DNA of 64,000 nucleotides from Branchiostoma floridae (taxonomy: Eukaryota > Chordata > Leptocardii > Amphioxiformes > Branchiostomatidae). The stretch is from the NCBI RefSeq assembly GCF_000003815.2, contig NC_049990.1, positions 22,242,243 through 22,306,242 on the forward strand, written 5' to 3'. How positions within the stretch are numbered: position 1 is the stretch's first letter; the number at the start of each line of letters is the position of its first letter. Both the position numbers and the translations under genes were made by a program. The notes beneath the pieces were generated by a model that had not been told where the DNA came from, made no database searches, and was given only the letters and a program-made list of their open reading frames with translations. Of the stretch, positions 1 to 12,915 are shown one piece after another.

Positions 1-7
1 CGGTCCA

Positions 8-43
8 AAAAGTGGGCGGTTATTCTAATAACCGCCCACTTTT
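8..43. repeat. Near-perfect palindrome at window start
   Basis: Two perfect 17-base arms (8-24 and 27-43) of the type AAAAGTGGGCGGTTATT are separated by a 2-base spacer. The sequence would extrude as a hairpin. It could be the end of a transposon that begins outside the window, or two fused inverted-repeat ends. Nothing else recognisable lies between here and 1008. Confidence 0.7.
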
Positions 44-1012
44 CAGGTTACTGCCTGATAACCCATAGGAAATGGGGGCCTCTGATTGGTCAACTCCATC
101 TGGCTATATGATAATGAATTTTAACGACGTGAGTGTCTACGAGAAGCATTAATACTCTATTGGTTCTAAGGTCTAAACATCCTTTGATATATTTACCTAT
201 TTGTACACTGCAATGGTTGTCACCTCCTAGGATATAGTTGAATTTATCTAGTGAACAAAATTCTTTCAACCAGAAACGATACCAAGACTTCCTAGCGACA
301 CTAACGGGAACTGCAGATGAATTTGCTGATCATCGAACAATCTGCAGCTCCTTCTAGTGTCGGTAGGAGGGCAACGACTGCCATAGGATCTGGAAATCGT
401 CCTGTTTCTCTACATGGCATATCATCATTCTGCCTTCGTGTGCCATCACTTTCAAACCTCGACCATTATATAATACCTGTATAATCGCACTATTATCACC
501 ACCCCATGTATGACCAAAAGACACCCTCTAGATCCTTAAATCCTTTATCACCATAACTATCAACCAGATGATCTTCACTTATGTCGATAAGGCACATGCT
601 CGTAACAGATTTCTCGTCTCAGAAACCGCGTACTGATGCCTTCAATATTTCTTAGAACTTCGGCTGCATTGAGTAGTGATGTTAGCGTTTAAGTGCATGG
701 AATATGAACTAGAACTGGTATCGTTTCAATCCAATGTGGCCATCAAGAAATTAGGATAGTGTCATGCATATTTTACTAGAGATATCTCAACATTGACGCA
801 ATGTTCAACCACTTAGACATGCGGCAGACATTTTTGGTGAAATATATCTTATTCTGGTTGGGACCAATGTGACATTCTATCATGAGACGAGGTCACAAGC
901 TGTGTGCTGGTATTAAAAGATAGCCCGAGGACCGGCGTTAACATGTGCGGGGGGTCATACATAGTTTGCACACATATGCAGATGCAAAAAAACGGTATTT
1001 AAGAGTCTTTAA

Positions 1013-1908
1013 CCCTATTCAGACCGGGGGGGGGGGCTTTTGAGGCCCGCGCTAACTTCGATGTCCTATAACGCCAGAACGGCTTACGCTAGAGCCACCA
1101 AATTTAGTGAGTTTTCATAAAATATTGTTGGTAACAATTTAACGAAGATTGACAAATTTTCCATTGCCAAAAATCATTATTTTTGGTTCTAACAATGTAT
1201 TTTTCACATGTATTTGCTATATTACTGCTATTTTGTTACATAAATAAAATCTTACATTATTTAGCATATCTTTCATAATTATATATGCATAAATTATGCT
1301 AATTTGATGACGTCATCAGCCCAAAATCCAAGATGGCGGACCGTATGGCCAGATCAAGAATAACAAGCTAATTATCCCTTAAAATTTGTAACTACCTGGT
1401 AAAAACCATCTAAATGAATGAATTTAGTCTATTTTCATTGCCCTTTGTAATTATTTGTTGCCAAAAAAGTATTTTTAAAAATTCAAGGTGGTGGATATAA
1501 TATGGCGGAGCCCAACTCGTATCTTAGATGTGCATGACGTCATTTTATGACGTCATTTTGACGTCATTGATGTTGCTATTGGAAACGCAAGTCGTAATAA
1601 ACATTATCATTCTGTTATCTGCACTTGTTGTTACATTTTAGTAGCATAACTTGAAGTTTTCTGAGAATACCCCTTTTTCATGGATCCGGCCAATATAATC
1701 AAATTGATGACGTCATAATTACGTCATCTTACGTCAAAGTAACGTTAAACGTCAAATACATGTCAGATATTATGTCGACATCATGTCCTGAAAATTTGGT
1801 AGCCATACGGCACGTCGTCTTAGAGTTATAGGACTTAGAAGTGGAGGGCCTCAAAAGCTCCCCCCCCCCCGGTCCAGGGACGACCAAAAAAGCCCGGCCT
1901 GAATAGGG
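1013..1908. mobile_element. TTAA-flanked MITE (piggyBac-like ends)
   Basis: The 896-bp element starts CCCTATTCAG and ends CTGAATAGGG, and both ends are flanked by TTAA (1009-1012 and 1909-1912). The inverted similarity continues inward through a poly-G run, GCTTTTGAGGCC and TCCTATAA blocks. TTAA target duplications and ends starting with CCC are typical of piggyBac; Kolobok also uses TTAA. No transposase reading frame is present, so it is non-autonomous. The interior carries five perfect TGACGTCA octamers (1308, 1535, 1548, 1559, 1708), two TTACGTCA variants (1719, 1729) and two ATGGCGGA motifs. Confidence 0.8.
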
Positions 1909-1912
1909 TTAA

Positions 1913-3319
1913 ACCAGTTTCGCGTATTTTACTTATTTATGGATGTATACACCCCTTATACACTACGTATATAATGATTGCCGATTTCTGCTTTAGAGTT
2001 GCCTTTCAGCAGCGTAAAGCTGTTGTTATCAAAATAAAATCCTTTAAATTGTATTTTAATGTTTTTAACGTTTTTTTTAATTCAAGCATCGGTACGACTT
2101 AAAGATGACCATTAGGATCGAATAGATCCAAATCATTCATATTTATATGTACATACGACTGTAGAGGTTTTCCAGTCAAAAGCAAAATTGGGGTAATTTG
2201 GGTACCACCCTCTGTAGTAACCTCTGGCACAAATCGCTGTGGTTAACAAGCAAAACAAATTGAGCCAGGATTACTACAGAGGATGTCACAAAGGCTAAAT
2301 AGGGGTCCAAAAGTGGGAATTAGAAATAACCTGGTGAGTTAAAGTTAGGACGTATCTATTCAACCAATATACTAATTATCATATTTTCCGTCATTTGGTG
2401 GAAATTCCATCTTGTTACAAAACATTGTACAAAACCGGTCCAATCCATACCATTATACAGAAAATGCTCTTCTGCAGTTAGTTCTCTTTTTCATCTAGGA
2501 TCTATCTTTACATTCAAACTAGAACGCTTTGCTAATACAAGATATTGCCAGCTCTCTAGTTTGACTGGAACGAAAGGGCCTAGATAAAAAAGAGAATGGT
2601 GGAAGCGCACTTTCAATACACTGATTTGGATTACAATTGGACCATTTCTGTACAATGTTTTGTGACAAGATAATCGTCTCCAACTGATGGGGGATGAAAT
2701 AACTAGTTTATACTTGGCTACGTATACATAGATACGTCCTAAGAGATCAGCTAAACTATATGCATCATATCAGACCGTTGTATACGGTATACGTAGAAGT
2801 AGAGACGTTGTGAATTGGGAGTGACAGTCTATCAATTTTCTCAATCTTATTACGCAGGTTACATAATAACCTTAATATTATTAGATCATTCCAATTTTGT
2901 GCCAACAAATAAAATTGCACAGGGAAGCTTGCGTAATCTTGTAATATTGTTCTAGCCCCATCAATTACATTAACCAAATCGTTGTGTGTAATCTCAATCG
3001 TTAATTTTTTAATGTAGTGAATTTTATGACTTCAAACCTAGCAGTATGCTTGACGTTAACACTAGATGCATCAAACTGACAGTATTCATTCAGTAACCGG
3101 ATACAAGAAGTAAGTACATGCTATGATGCTACCCAGGTTTCTTGTTGGAAATGGCATGTGCTGCTGGGATGGAAATATGCATGTTACCATAACACTGACT
3201 CACACTGACTCTTATAAACATATACAACAAGACATATATGACTGCCATGACTCGCTTAAGTCGATGTCATCGAAATTTCATATCATTTTTGTCATTTTCG
3301 TGCGTTGGCGCCCGGGCTA
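1913..3319. other. Non-coding, nothing recognised
   Basis: This AT-rich stretch has only short open frames without coding character, and no repeat structure was recognised in it. Confidence 0.5.
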
Positions 3320-3748
3320 GAAAACACAGTCAAGAAGGAAATAGGCAAGAGCTGTGATGAAGTATACATAGGGGGAACGGGGAGGACCTTTTGGACCAGA
3401 CTTGAGGAACACAGATAAAAGGCCTACAACCTGATCGCTACAAAATACACTAGATCGCAGAGAGGCAGAGAAAGAAGACAAGAAATCCACGATCACGGAC
3501 CACATTGTGCTAGGAAGAACTGTGTTATTGGCTGGGAGGGGGCTAAGGTTAGAGATAGAGAAGACAACAGACGATTCCGTTGGATTAAAGAAGCAGTCTG
3601 GATAAGGAAGTCCACCCCAGTGATGAACCGGAACGAAGGGGGGTGGGGGGTGGTGTACAAGCTCAGCCACGTTTGGGATAGTGTTCTCGCCGCAAAAGCG
3701 CCACCTACATCGGCTACATATAGCGGCGAGATGGAGAACTCCAGTTAG
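3320..3748 (+). pseudogene. Penelope-like element 3' fragment (GIY-YIG endonuclease)
   Basis: One forward frame reads KKEIGKSCDEVYIGGTGRTF and continues with WTRLEEH. This is the CxxVYIG...GR.F..RL.EH signature of the GIY-YIG endonuclease module at the C-terminus of Penelope-like retroelements. Further on it reads IGWEGAKVRDRED, then IKEAVWIRK and MNRNEGG, the conserved H...W..AKV.DRE...KEA..IRK...MNRDEG series of that family. A TAA at 3416-3418 breaks the frame between the two halves, and the ORF ends with TAG at 3746-3748. No reverse transcriptase domain is visible upstream, so this is a truncated, dead copy. The family assignment is from recall of the motif pattern, not from a search. Confidence 0.72.
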
Positions 3749-5542
3749 AACCTCTGAGGACAGACATCAAAATATCAGCAGGTGAGAAAAACTGGTTGTG
3801 TGAAAGAGAACTCTTTTGTCCTATGATCTACCAACCTGATAAAATTATTTTCGGAAGAGCTGTGTTCAAGCTGTGGAAGAGCTGTAATTTCTGATATTCC
3901 TCAAGCGATAAAATCTGCGACGACGTTTCAGATCATACCAGGCTCTACACTTTCCAACTGACCCTAGTTCCCTCCTACCACCGAACAGGGTCAAGCCTGA
4001 CTAAAATCGCGCTCCTAGCGGCCGGTCTTACATATATACAGTTGCCACCAGGTCATTAACCCCAGCGAGCGAGATTTTGTGTTCCACAGGCTGGAACTCG
4101 TAAAATATACAAATAGTTCCGCAGCTGTCACCATTGTGGGCACGACATTGCTCTCATTCACACATAATTTCTTGTACAAGCACCACAATATAATGACCGC
4201 ACCATCTGGTACAGTACACAAGGAGGTACTTATCTTACTCATAAAACGACTCCACAGCAAAGGAGGTAATTGTAATATTGATGTGACGGTGCAAAATATC
4301 ACAGGTTGAGCCAACATGTCCCATATGTCTGAATTATCCGTGTTCTTCATTCATTCTGTAGGTCTTCTTTCATTCCGGTTATTTTGCAAAGAATAGATCA
4401 AACCATTTGAAGATTTAGTAGGAGAAGGGGGAGAAGAAAAAGAAGAAGGAGATAGAGACAATATTAATTCTTGATCTGTCTCTTCAAAGACTTATTCCAA
4501 CTCATTCTGCCCTAGTAGGTCAATAGCATATACCGAGAAAATGTGAATTGAGTTTTGTGATGTTTGGTAGGTCTGAGTGGTTGTGGAAATTAAGCGCAAG
4601 TTCGAAAACGGTGTACCTAGGTACCTGGCATTTTCCTAGGGCAGCGTTATTTGCCTTTTTTGTGTGCTTGCTTGTGGACAGCATAACTCAAGAAGCTGTG
4701 AAAGTATCTTCACGATATTTCGTAGGTGTGAGGCAGTTGTGAAAAGAAACGTCAAGTGTGAAAACGGTTTACCTGGATTCTATATACGGTGCTTTTGTTG
4801 GTACGTTTAGCTGTAGACAAGATAACTCGAGAAGTTGTGAATGGATCGTGTTTTAAAAAACCGATTTACAAGTACATGAATGTCCGCAAGGAAAAGCTAG
4901 TCTGGCCTGTCATAGCTGTCGCCCTATTAGGTCAATGTACCAGGCATACATACTCTTGAATGCTCTATTGAAATAAAGTCGCTGTGCTAAGTTGAAAGCA
5001 TGGTTGACTTGCATGTTCAAAGTACGTTAAATTGAATTTCTGAACTGACCCTGTTACCGGTAACATTAACCCCGACTGTGACCCTGGCCCAATGACGTCA
5101 TGAAAATTTCGATCTAGGTCAGACTTCTGTAGAGGTCAGGAAAGAGTTAACAGTCTGGAGGTGGATTAGAGAGTAGAGACGTTATGTCTGTTTGAGCAAA
5201 CAAGTCTGTATTCTGTAAGCGAACGCAACAGTTTATCATATATTCTTTGGATGTTCATTTGCTTCTTTCGAGCGTTTATAAATTCATGGCCTCGCCTTTA
5301 TTTAGTGTCCAATTGAACTGCCGGGTGAACCTTTAATAATTGAGTTCTTTCATTTTTGAGCCATGGAATTAGAATCAAAGGACCAAAAAATTGCAGCAAA
5401 TAGAGCATGCGACCTTCACTTTCACCATAGTTACTGCCTGGAGTATGATGGGGTACTTAAAGTGGATCCCAGACACCATTTGTGGTGCCTTTCTTGTGTT
5501 TCTCTTTATAAACATTTTGCATCATGTCTTCTTTGTGCAAAA
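3749..5542. other. Non-coding, nothing recognised
   Basis: No gene was recognised. The first 200 bases may be the 3' tail of the Penelope-like fragment. Small open frames at 4015-4350 and 4548-4742 lack splice sites, domain patterns and coding-like base composition. Confidence 0.45.
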
Positions 5543-5735
5543 GTTCAACAGCACTATCACGAAGCCATGCAAACTAGAGTTCAATAGCACTATCACGATG
5601 CTATGCAGACCAGAGTTCAACAGCACTATCACGACGCCATGAAAACCAGAGTTCAATAGCTCTATCACGAAGCCATGCAAACTAGAGTTCAATAGCACTA
5701 TCACGGCGCTATGCAGACCAGAGTTCAATAGCCAT
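5543..5735. repeat. 36-bp minisatellite
   Basis: Five full copies and one partial copy of a 36-base unit begin at 5543, 5579, 5615, 5651, 5687 and 5723, each starting GTTCAAYAGC followed by WCTATCACG. Because 36 is divisible by three, several frames stay open and encode a 12-residue repeat. These apparent proteins are artefacts of periodicity. Confidence 0.9.
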
Positions 5736-6670
5736 ACAAACCAGATGTGGTGAAAGGTCTCTTGTACGAACATGGAACATGTAGGAACCATTTTGTAGAA
5801 AGTTGAAAGGGACGCTTGCATGCATTCTTTTTCATCTGTAGCCTTTCCAGCCTGCGTGAACAACTTTGGACCCAGGCCAAGCCAACCTTTTGATCCTGCG
5901 AGTCTCCAGTTACACCACCTACCGCCTCATATCATGTCACTCGACAATATCTAAATAACTGCGGACAGACACCAAAAATAATACAAACTGAACACAATAC
6001 CTTCGTATATACGGAGGTAAAATTGATTGACACCAGTACACGTACAGTCTCGCTGTTACAGCTGTACAGATCCCGAAGTTTATCACACGACTCTGTGAAG
6101 TTTTAAGATCTGATAGAAGTTTTTACTTCACTTAGACATTGATCCTGTCTGGCGACGTTCCTTGAATCTTTGACGTCATGAAGTTCATGGTCTGAATCTC
6201 GATCAACGTCTCTGCGACGTCCCTATGCCATCAAATCCAAACTTCTCAAGATATCTGTATAGTTTATCTTTGAGGTTGGTTGGCCGTTTGTAGCACTACT
6301 GATCAGTTTTGGGTTACTCTAAGATGAAATCATACAAGGAAGTGTTGCCCCGAAGAACCTCCATGACGTCTCACGACTGAAAATAAGATTATTAGTATGA
6401 TGCTTAAGATTTTCGGATTGAAAAGCCCGTATTCTCTTTGCGAATATGGCAGTAGATGTATATAGCTACTGCCCAATGGTGCGGTGTGGTAGACAGCTTA
6501 GGCCATGTTGATTTGATTCTATGAGAGACGTCTAGTCATCGGCGAGCGCATTAATTCCATTCCAACAGAAAAACAAAACAAAAACTTTCACCCATACTGG
6601 AAAGGACATGAAGCAGCTGCAAAATGAGCCGATACATGCCATAGATAGCAAGATAAATGTCGGAAAACGG
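5736..6670. other. Non-coding, nothing recognised
   Basis: I see no exon-like segment, RNA gene or repeat in this stretch. Confidence 0.4.
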
Positions 6671-6674
6671 ATAT

Positions 6675-6790
6675 TTTATTTATTTATTCAGCTGTTTACA
6701 AACAGCCAGGGCTGCCCAACTAGCCGTAGGCTATTGCCAAGGGCTAACCCTGTACATGTTTGCACATGTTCGCACACGACGGAAAACGGA
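6675..6790 (-). repeat. Dispersed retroelement 3' tail, copy 1
   Basis: Read on the minus strand this ends with TAGTTGGGCAGCCCTGGCTG followed by an (AATA)n-type tail. A second copy of the same core and tail lies in the opposite orientation at 20930-21085. A shared core plus simple AT-rich tail is expected of a SINE or a 5'-truncated LINE. I cannot name the family. Confidence 0.5.
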
Positions 6791-6799
6791 TACTAATGT

Positions 6800-9138
6800 T
6801 ACAGAATGCTAATTATAAGTGGAAGCTATGTTAAAGGCCAAAGAAGCAATGTTAAAGAACAAAAATGTAAACTACTATTTGGCATACAAAACTCTGTGTT
6901 AACTCATTTGCTTATTTGTTCAACCGTTTTGACCAATTAAACTTTTGTTACCATTTTTCTTGTATTCGCACGCTCGAATCAGTTGTGTAGTTCCCCGAGG
7001 ATGTCATCCATACAATCAAATCACCATGTGGCATTCTGTAAAACACTTGGCACCTGGGGTCCCTCTACGACCCTTAGATGATGCGAGAAGAATCTATAAA
7101 ACGGATTTTCATGAAATCCGATTAGTAAGACTTTGAAGTCTACCACATCAACATGACACACATACAAAATCCAGCAGACTTCCATGGCAATCTCCTTATC
7201 TTTAGATTACCTGGAGCTGATCGGTCCAAATCTTAAGGTTCTTTGTGCTATCGTCTACTTGTGAGTTTTCCGATCTTTCCAAGATGGCGGACGACATTTC
7301 CAATATGACCTGGGTACCTTTGGTTGACATTTCTGCCCTGAGAATTTGAATCCAAAAACTAACGAATAAATGTGTTAGAAAATGAACGATAAACGAAACA
7401 CTTTGAAGAGAGGGGCAAACGTAATTTGTATAATTTTAGAAACTTCCTGTAAACCATCCAAATGTTACTTTTGAATGACCTGTTTAATTTGCATATTATA
7501 AGACGACAAGGCAAAAAAGCATTGAAATGTAGTCATGCAGTTCTAACTATATCTTTGATATTTGACATTCAACTAGCGATGTCTGAAAAGACATGATGAA
7601 TATCAATTTTCTTTCAAAGGTTTCGCAATTCTTTTATCATAATGGTTTTGTCAAGGTGCCGAGCGCGGGCATTCACAAAAAGCTGGAAGTTTTTACACTC
7701 CTGATTCTGATCTACCCAAGGCTTTCATGTAAATATCACTGCCACTTAGTACAATAGACCATTTTCCAGTTCCTGGAATACGTTCCGATAGAGGATTTAG
7801 GCGAGAGCGTGGTGAGCCTTGTCATTTTTCACACACAGCGGAAGGCATGTAACGTTAGCGGCCTGGATTTTTGGCAAGCGACGCTGCATAACAAAGTGGT
7901 CTGAGTGTGTCGGTCAAGTTTGTAAGGGTAGAATGATTATAGATCATTATACACAGCTTACTTCCACTCAGACGGAAAATTGGCCTTTCGCGTGAGAAAA
8001 ATCACCCACAGAATCTTGTCATGTCTGACTGCTTTGCGGTGCTAAAGTTGTGTGTAGTTATCAGTAGCGTAGAAACATTTCACGTTGCGTACCCGATTTG
8101 GCATCCGACAATGCACTGACATTGACTTTGTAATCTTTACTCTTTTATCATCGTATTCGACTTGGCAAATCTTTGAAACTTTTTGCAGACTCAAAAGAGG
8201 TCATGCGGAATATATTCACTGACCTTGCAAAACTGTACCTTCACATTTAGAAACATTTAAAGGTCACACTACAGTTATTTGGGTGACTGGTTGATACAAT
8301 GTGACTGGCTGTAGAATTTGGAGGAAATTACTTTTATTTGAATTATTAATTATTCGGCTGTAGAATTTGCCTATTACTATTATTTTAGAAGTTTTTTTGG
8401 GGGGGGGGGGTACCGTTTGATACAATGTGACTGGCTGTAGAATTTACCTATTACGACTACTAGTAAATAAAAAACTGTCCATTTTACCGCTAAGTCAGTT
8501 TTTATAAGCACTGATGGACTGATCCATGAGGACGTTTTAAAAATTGCTTTTGTCATTTTCATACTATTTCCAAAGTGACAGTAGCCTAAAATCTTGTCGT
8601 GATAGTTCCAGCCACTCGACAATGTAAGGCTCTATACTTGGCGGTTGAAGCAAACATAGTTGGTTTCAGGGCTAAAAAGAGATGAGGTTCTCAAGGGTCA
8701 CGACAAACGTATCAACTCTGTTCAACAACTGGACCATAAGGAATGCAAATAATGTTTTTAGATTATATTCACAAGTCGTTGGTAGTTTTACTTATCAAGT
8801 CACTCATTGTATGTCCCTGGATGATTTCTTGAAAAAAATTTATAGATCGCTACTATCTAAATTTCATTAATTTCGTATACTCAAGAACTCAGGGAGCACG
8901 CGTACACACGTCCTATGAGGGAAGAGGAACCGATCTGTCTAAGACATAAGATTGTGTTTTGTTTAGAACTTATTGTCCTGTACTGTAATTATGAATCTGA
9001 TTATCGTAACTGAATTTCTAGACCGACAGAGCGTATACAGACCACTTCTTCAAGGTCCTTTTTAATGCAACGTCTACCACATCGAAGTCTAACCATGTTG
9101 CCCTAAATACAGCAGCCCTATTTGTCGTCATGATGAAT
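6800..9138. other. Non-coding with a small local duplication
   Basis: No gene was recognised. The segment GATACAATGTGACTGGCTGT followed by AGAATTT occurs near 8292 and again near 8418, with a shorter third match near 8353. A run of G at 8398-8410 separates the copies, suggesting a tandem duplication around a homopolymer. Confidence 0.5.
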
Positions 9139-10066
9139 NNNNNNNNNNNNNNNNNNNNNNNNNNNNNNNNNNNNNNNNNNNNNNNNNNNNNNNNNNNNNN
9201 NNNNNNNNNNNNNNNNNNNNNNNNNNNNNNNNNNNNNNNNNNNNNNNNNNNNNNNNNNNNNNNNNNNNNNNNNNNNNNNNNNNNNNNNNNNNNNNNNNNN
9301 NNNNNNNNNNNNNNNNNNNNNNNNNNNNNNNNNNNNNNNNNNNNNNNNNNNNNNNNNNNNNNNNNNNNNNNNNNNNNNNNNNNNNNNNNNNNNNNNNNNN
9401 NNNNNNNNNNNNNNNNNNNNNNNNNNNNNNNNNNNNNNNNNNNNNNNNNNNNNNNNNNNNNNNNNNNNNNNNNNNNNNNNNNNNNNNNNNNNNNNNNNNN
9501 NNNNNNNNNNNNNNNNNNNNNNNNNNNNNNNNNNNNNNNNNNNNNNNNNNNNNNNNNNNNNNNNNNNNNNNNNNNNNNNNNNNNNNNNNNNNNNNNNNNN
9601 NNNNNNNNNNNNNNNNNNNNNNNNNNNNNNNNNNNNNNNNNNNNNNNNNNNNNNNNNNNNNNNNNNNNNNNNNNNNNNNNNNNNNNNNNNNNNNNNNNNN
9701 NNNNNNNNNNNNNNNNNNNNNNNNNNNNNNNNNNNNNNNNNNNNNNNNNNNNNNNNNNNNNNNNNNNNNNNNNNNNNNNNNNNNNNNNNNNNNNNNNNNN
9801 NNNNNNNNNNNNNNNNNNNNNNNNNNNNNNNNNNNNNNNNNNNNNNNNNNNNNNNNNNNNNNNNNNNNNNNNNNNNNNNNNNNNNNNNNNNNNNNNNNNN
9901 NNNNNNNNNNNNNNNNNNNNNNNNNNNNNNNNNNNNNNNNNNNNNNNNNNNNNNNNNNNNNNNNNNNNNNNNNNNNNNNNNNNNNNNNNNNNNNNNNNNN
10001 NNNNNNNNNNNNNNNNNNNNNNNNNNNNNNNNNNNNNNNNNNNNNNNNNNNNNNNNNNNNNNNNNN
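9139..10066. other. Assembly gap (928 N)
   Basis: This is an unresolved run of N. Open frames crossing it are artefacts. Confidence 0.99.
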
Positions 10067-10479
10067 AACACAACAAGACTGTAGAAGGTGTGTTGTCTTT
10101 TATATTTTCTTCGTGCAACAAGGAAAAGACGACAAAGAACTATTGGCCCAGGCCACTAAATCATTGAGTAGACCACAAAGAGTACAAGCTAGCTAGTTTT
10201 GTCTCTAGTTTTATTTCAATCCACAGCCGGAGCTTTCCAGATCATGTGCTCCTAAGATCAATTTTTGTCGCACCGAAAAAGCAGCAGATATGATATTCAA
10301 AGCAGTTTCCTGCACTTTTCCCTGTCGATGTTTAATGCAATTTTCGAACAGTCTGAATTTTTTCTGATAATGCACCTTCCCCATTTTTATGCATGAACTT
10401 ATAGAACCTGTGTGCCAATCGAGCTTTGTCTGTTTCTGTTGAATACGAATGGCATTTCTGACCCAATCACTAATAGCTC
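10067..10479. other. Non-coding, nothing recognised
   Basis: Short stretch between the gap and the duplicated block, with no supportable feature. Confidence 0.4.
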
Positions 10480-12195
10480 ATCACAAGGAGATGAAGCACA
10501 AGAGGTCTATCCTCGAAAGTAGATTTGGGAACATAAGTTTAGGTGGATTTCTTCAATATAATGCCTCTAAAATCGCTGAGATGAAACCATGCTATTTGCA
10601 GTTTGCTGGCAAAGAAGCTTATCTATTGTAAGCATGATGATAGCTCATGATGCATGTGCCGTGCCATTTGGGTAAGACTGTAGAAGAGATTTCTCGCTAT
10701 TTTGATGTGTAAATGTTGCTACAGGACGCAAACCTTTGGACTGAAACTTTACAGGCCTGAAACTTGATGTAGTCCACACTTGCCGTTTTGCCGCGAGTGC
10801 GACACTGGCATGGCAAAATCATATTTATTTTTGTCAACTGCCAAGAAATCTACGTTTCCCTGCTGTCTATTTACAAACACAGATAGGGTAGACGTGCGGG
10901 GCGTCATGATCACGGTTGAGCGAAGTCTGGACTATAAATAAATCACCCAATAAAATCAGAAAATGTTAACTATCGGGCATCAGTCTGCTACGTACTACCA
11001 TATGGTGTATACATCAGTGGAGGTTTTACTAAGACAGTTCACCAAGTACATGATGTTACTCTTGAAGACAGTTTTCAAATAGAGACAACAAATAAGGGAT
11101 TGAATGATGTTTACGAGTGAAAACTTAAGTCAGCTTCAAGTACCTTAAAGTAAAACGCAATGACAACACTATTGTAATGGCTAATTTCTGACTCGATCAA
11201 CAGCTGATTATCAGTAGATGAAACACAATAGGTCTATGGTCGCGGATGGATTTGGAAACATAAGTTGATCATGAGATGGATTTCTTCAAAAAGGTGCCTC
11301 TCAAATCGCTAAGATGAAACCATTTGTAGTTTGCTGGCAAAGCCGCTTATCTATTGTAAGCATGATGATAGCTCATGATGCATGTGCCGTGCCATTTGGG
11401 TAAGACCATAGAAGAGATTTCTCGCTATTTTGATGTGTAAATGTTGCTACAGGGCGCAAACCTTTGGACTGAAACTTTACAGGCCTGAAACTTGCTGTAG
11501 TCCTCACTTGCCGTTTTGCCACGAGTGCGATACTGGCATGGTAAAATCATATTTGTTTTTGTCAACTGCCAAGAAAACTGCGTTTCCCTGCTGTCTATTT
11601 ACAAATAGGGTAGACGTGCGGGGCGTCATGATCACGGTTGAGCGAACAAATAGCCGCTTATCTATTGTAAGCATGATGATAGCTCATGGTGCATGTGCCG
11701 TGCCATTTGGATAAGACTGTAGAAGAAATTTCTCGCTATTTTGATGTGTAAATGTTGCTACAGGGGCAACCTTTGCACACAAACATCACAAGTTTTATTG
11801 ATGTAGTCCATACTTTTGCTGGAAGTGCGATACTGGCACGTGAAAACATCTTATTTCTGTTCTTTGTGAACCGCGAAAAGAGCCAAGTTTCCCTGTCTGC
11901 TCACAAACACAGATAGGGTAGGCGAAGGTTTGTAGTTTGTACTATAAAAGAGGGAGTCTGTACTATAAAATACCCAATAAAGTCAGCAAACGTAAACTAC
12001 CAGACCTCACTACAGTGGTGTACACATTAGCGGAGGTCTGACTAAGAGTAAGAGAATTTAACAAATAAGATAGTAAGACGAAGTAAATGAAGTTACTCTT
12101 TACAAATAGAGACAATAGATATGAGTTTAAATGATGTTTACAGATAAAACATAAGTCAGCTTCAACTAACCAAAAGTAAAACGCAATGACAACAC
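10480..12195. repeat. Tandemly duplicated block, unit about 740 bp
   Basis: The segment from about 10480 to 11175 recurs from about 11222 to 12195. Shared anchors include GCTTATCTATTGTAAGCATG (10617, 11350 and again near 11655), GTGTAAATGTTGCTACAGG, and AAAGTAAAACGCAATGACAA at the far end (11150 and 12173). The core of about 290 bp at 11655-11935 is a third, partial copy inside the second unit. Divergence is moderate, so the duplication is not recent. No coding function is apparent. Confidence 0.8.
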
Positions 12196-12915
12196 AGCAG
12201 CCGACAGTCCATACTTGTTTCCCAGATTGTCTAGTAGACAACATAGTAATAAGCCATAACGTAGACACTGTTGACTACTTTAGTTGTGAAGGAGGCATTT
12301 TCAAGTTGCAAAATCATTCAAACAGTTGCGACTCTGAGGGGGCTGATTTGACAGCTGAAATTGGAACACAAGTCTATTGTTGGCTTTCCAATACCTGAAC
12401 GTTGTGAACAAGATGTACTGATTAGGTAGCTGTGTTATACCAGTCAGGGCAATTTTCCTTCGTCTCACTATGATGTTCGAGGTCAGAGAAATTGGTTTGA
12501 ATCCGTATCTGCAGGGTAATATACTCGAGATTACAATATGGTCACATCGAATCCGGACACATGCCTGTTTGCAGACGATAGATAGCACAGAAAGTTTTTA
12601 TCATCGAACACAGGTTGATGGAAACCGGTTGGAGCGAGGGCCAGCAAACGAACATTTTCAGTCATAAAACACAGCTAGGTTAGTGGATACTGAATAGGCG
12701 TGAAAAACATTAAACTGAAATGTAAAGTTACTTTTTTATGGACACAATTAGGTGGATACGTTTACGTACGAGAAGAGCATTTACTCTACTTAACAGTTCG
12801 AACAGAATCTGGTGGATTCGAGATTAGGTAATGGTGTGAAATCAAGTAAAAGAAGCGGCTATAAAGCGGTTTACATTATTGACCACGACACGGCGGATAC
12901 ATTGATGCGTGGATA
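12196..12915. other. Non-coding, nothing recognised
   Basis: Several short overlapping open frames on both strands show no domain pattern and no convincing splice signals. Confidence 0.4.

Noticed and set aside
9018-10167. Long open frames of 317-367 codons on both strands
   Set aside because: They consist almost entirely of N; only the short flanks are real sequence.
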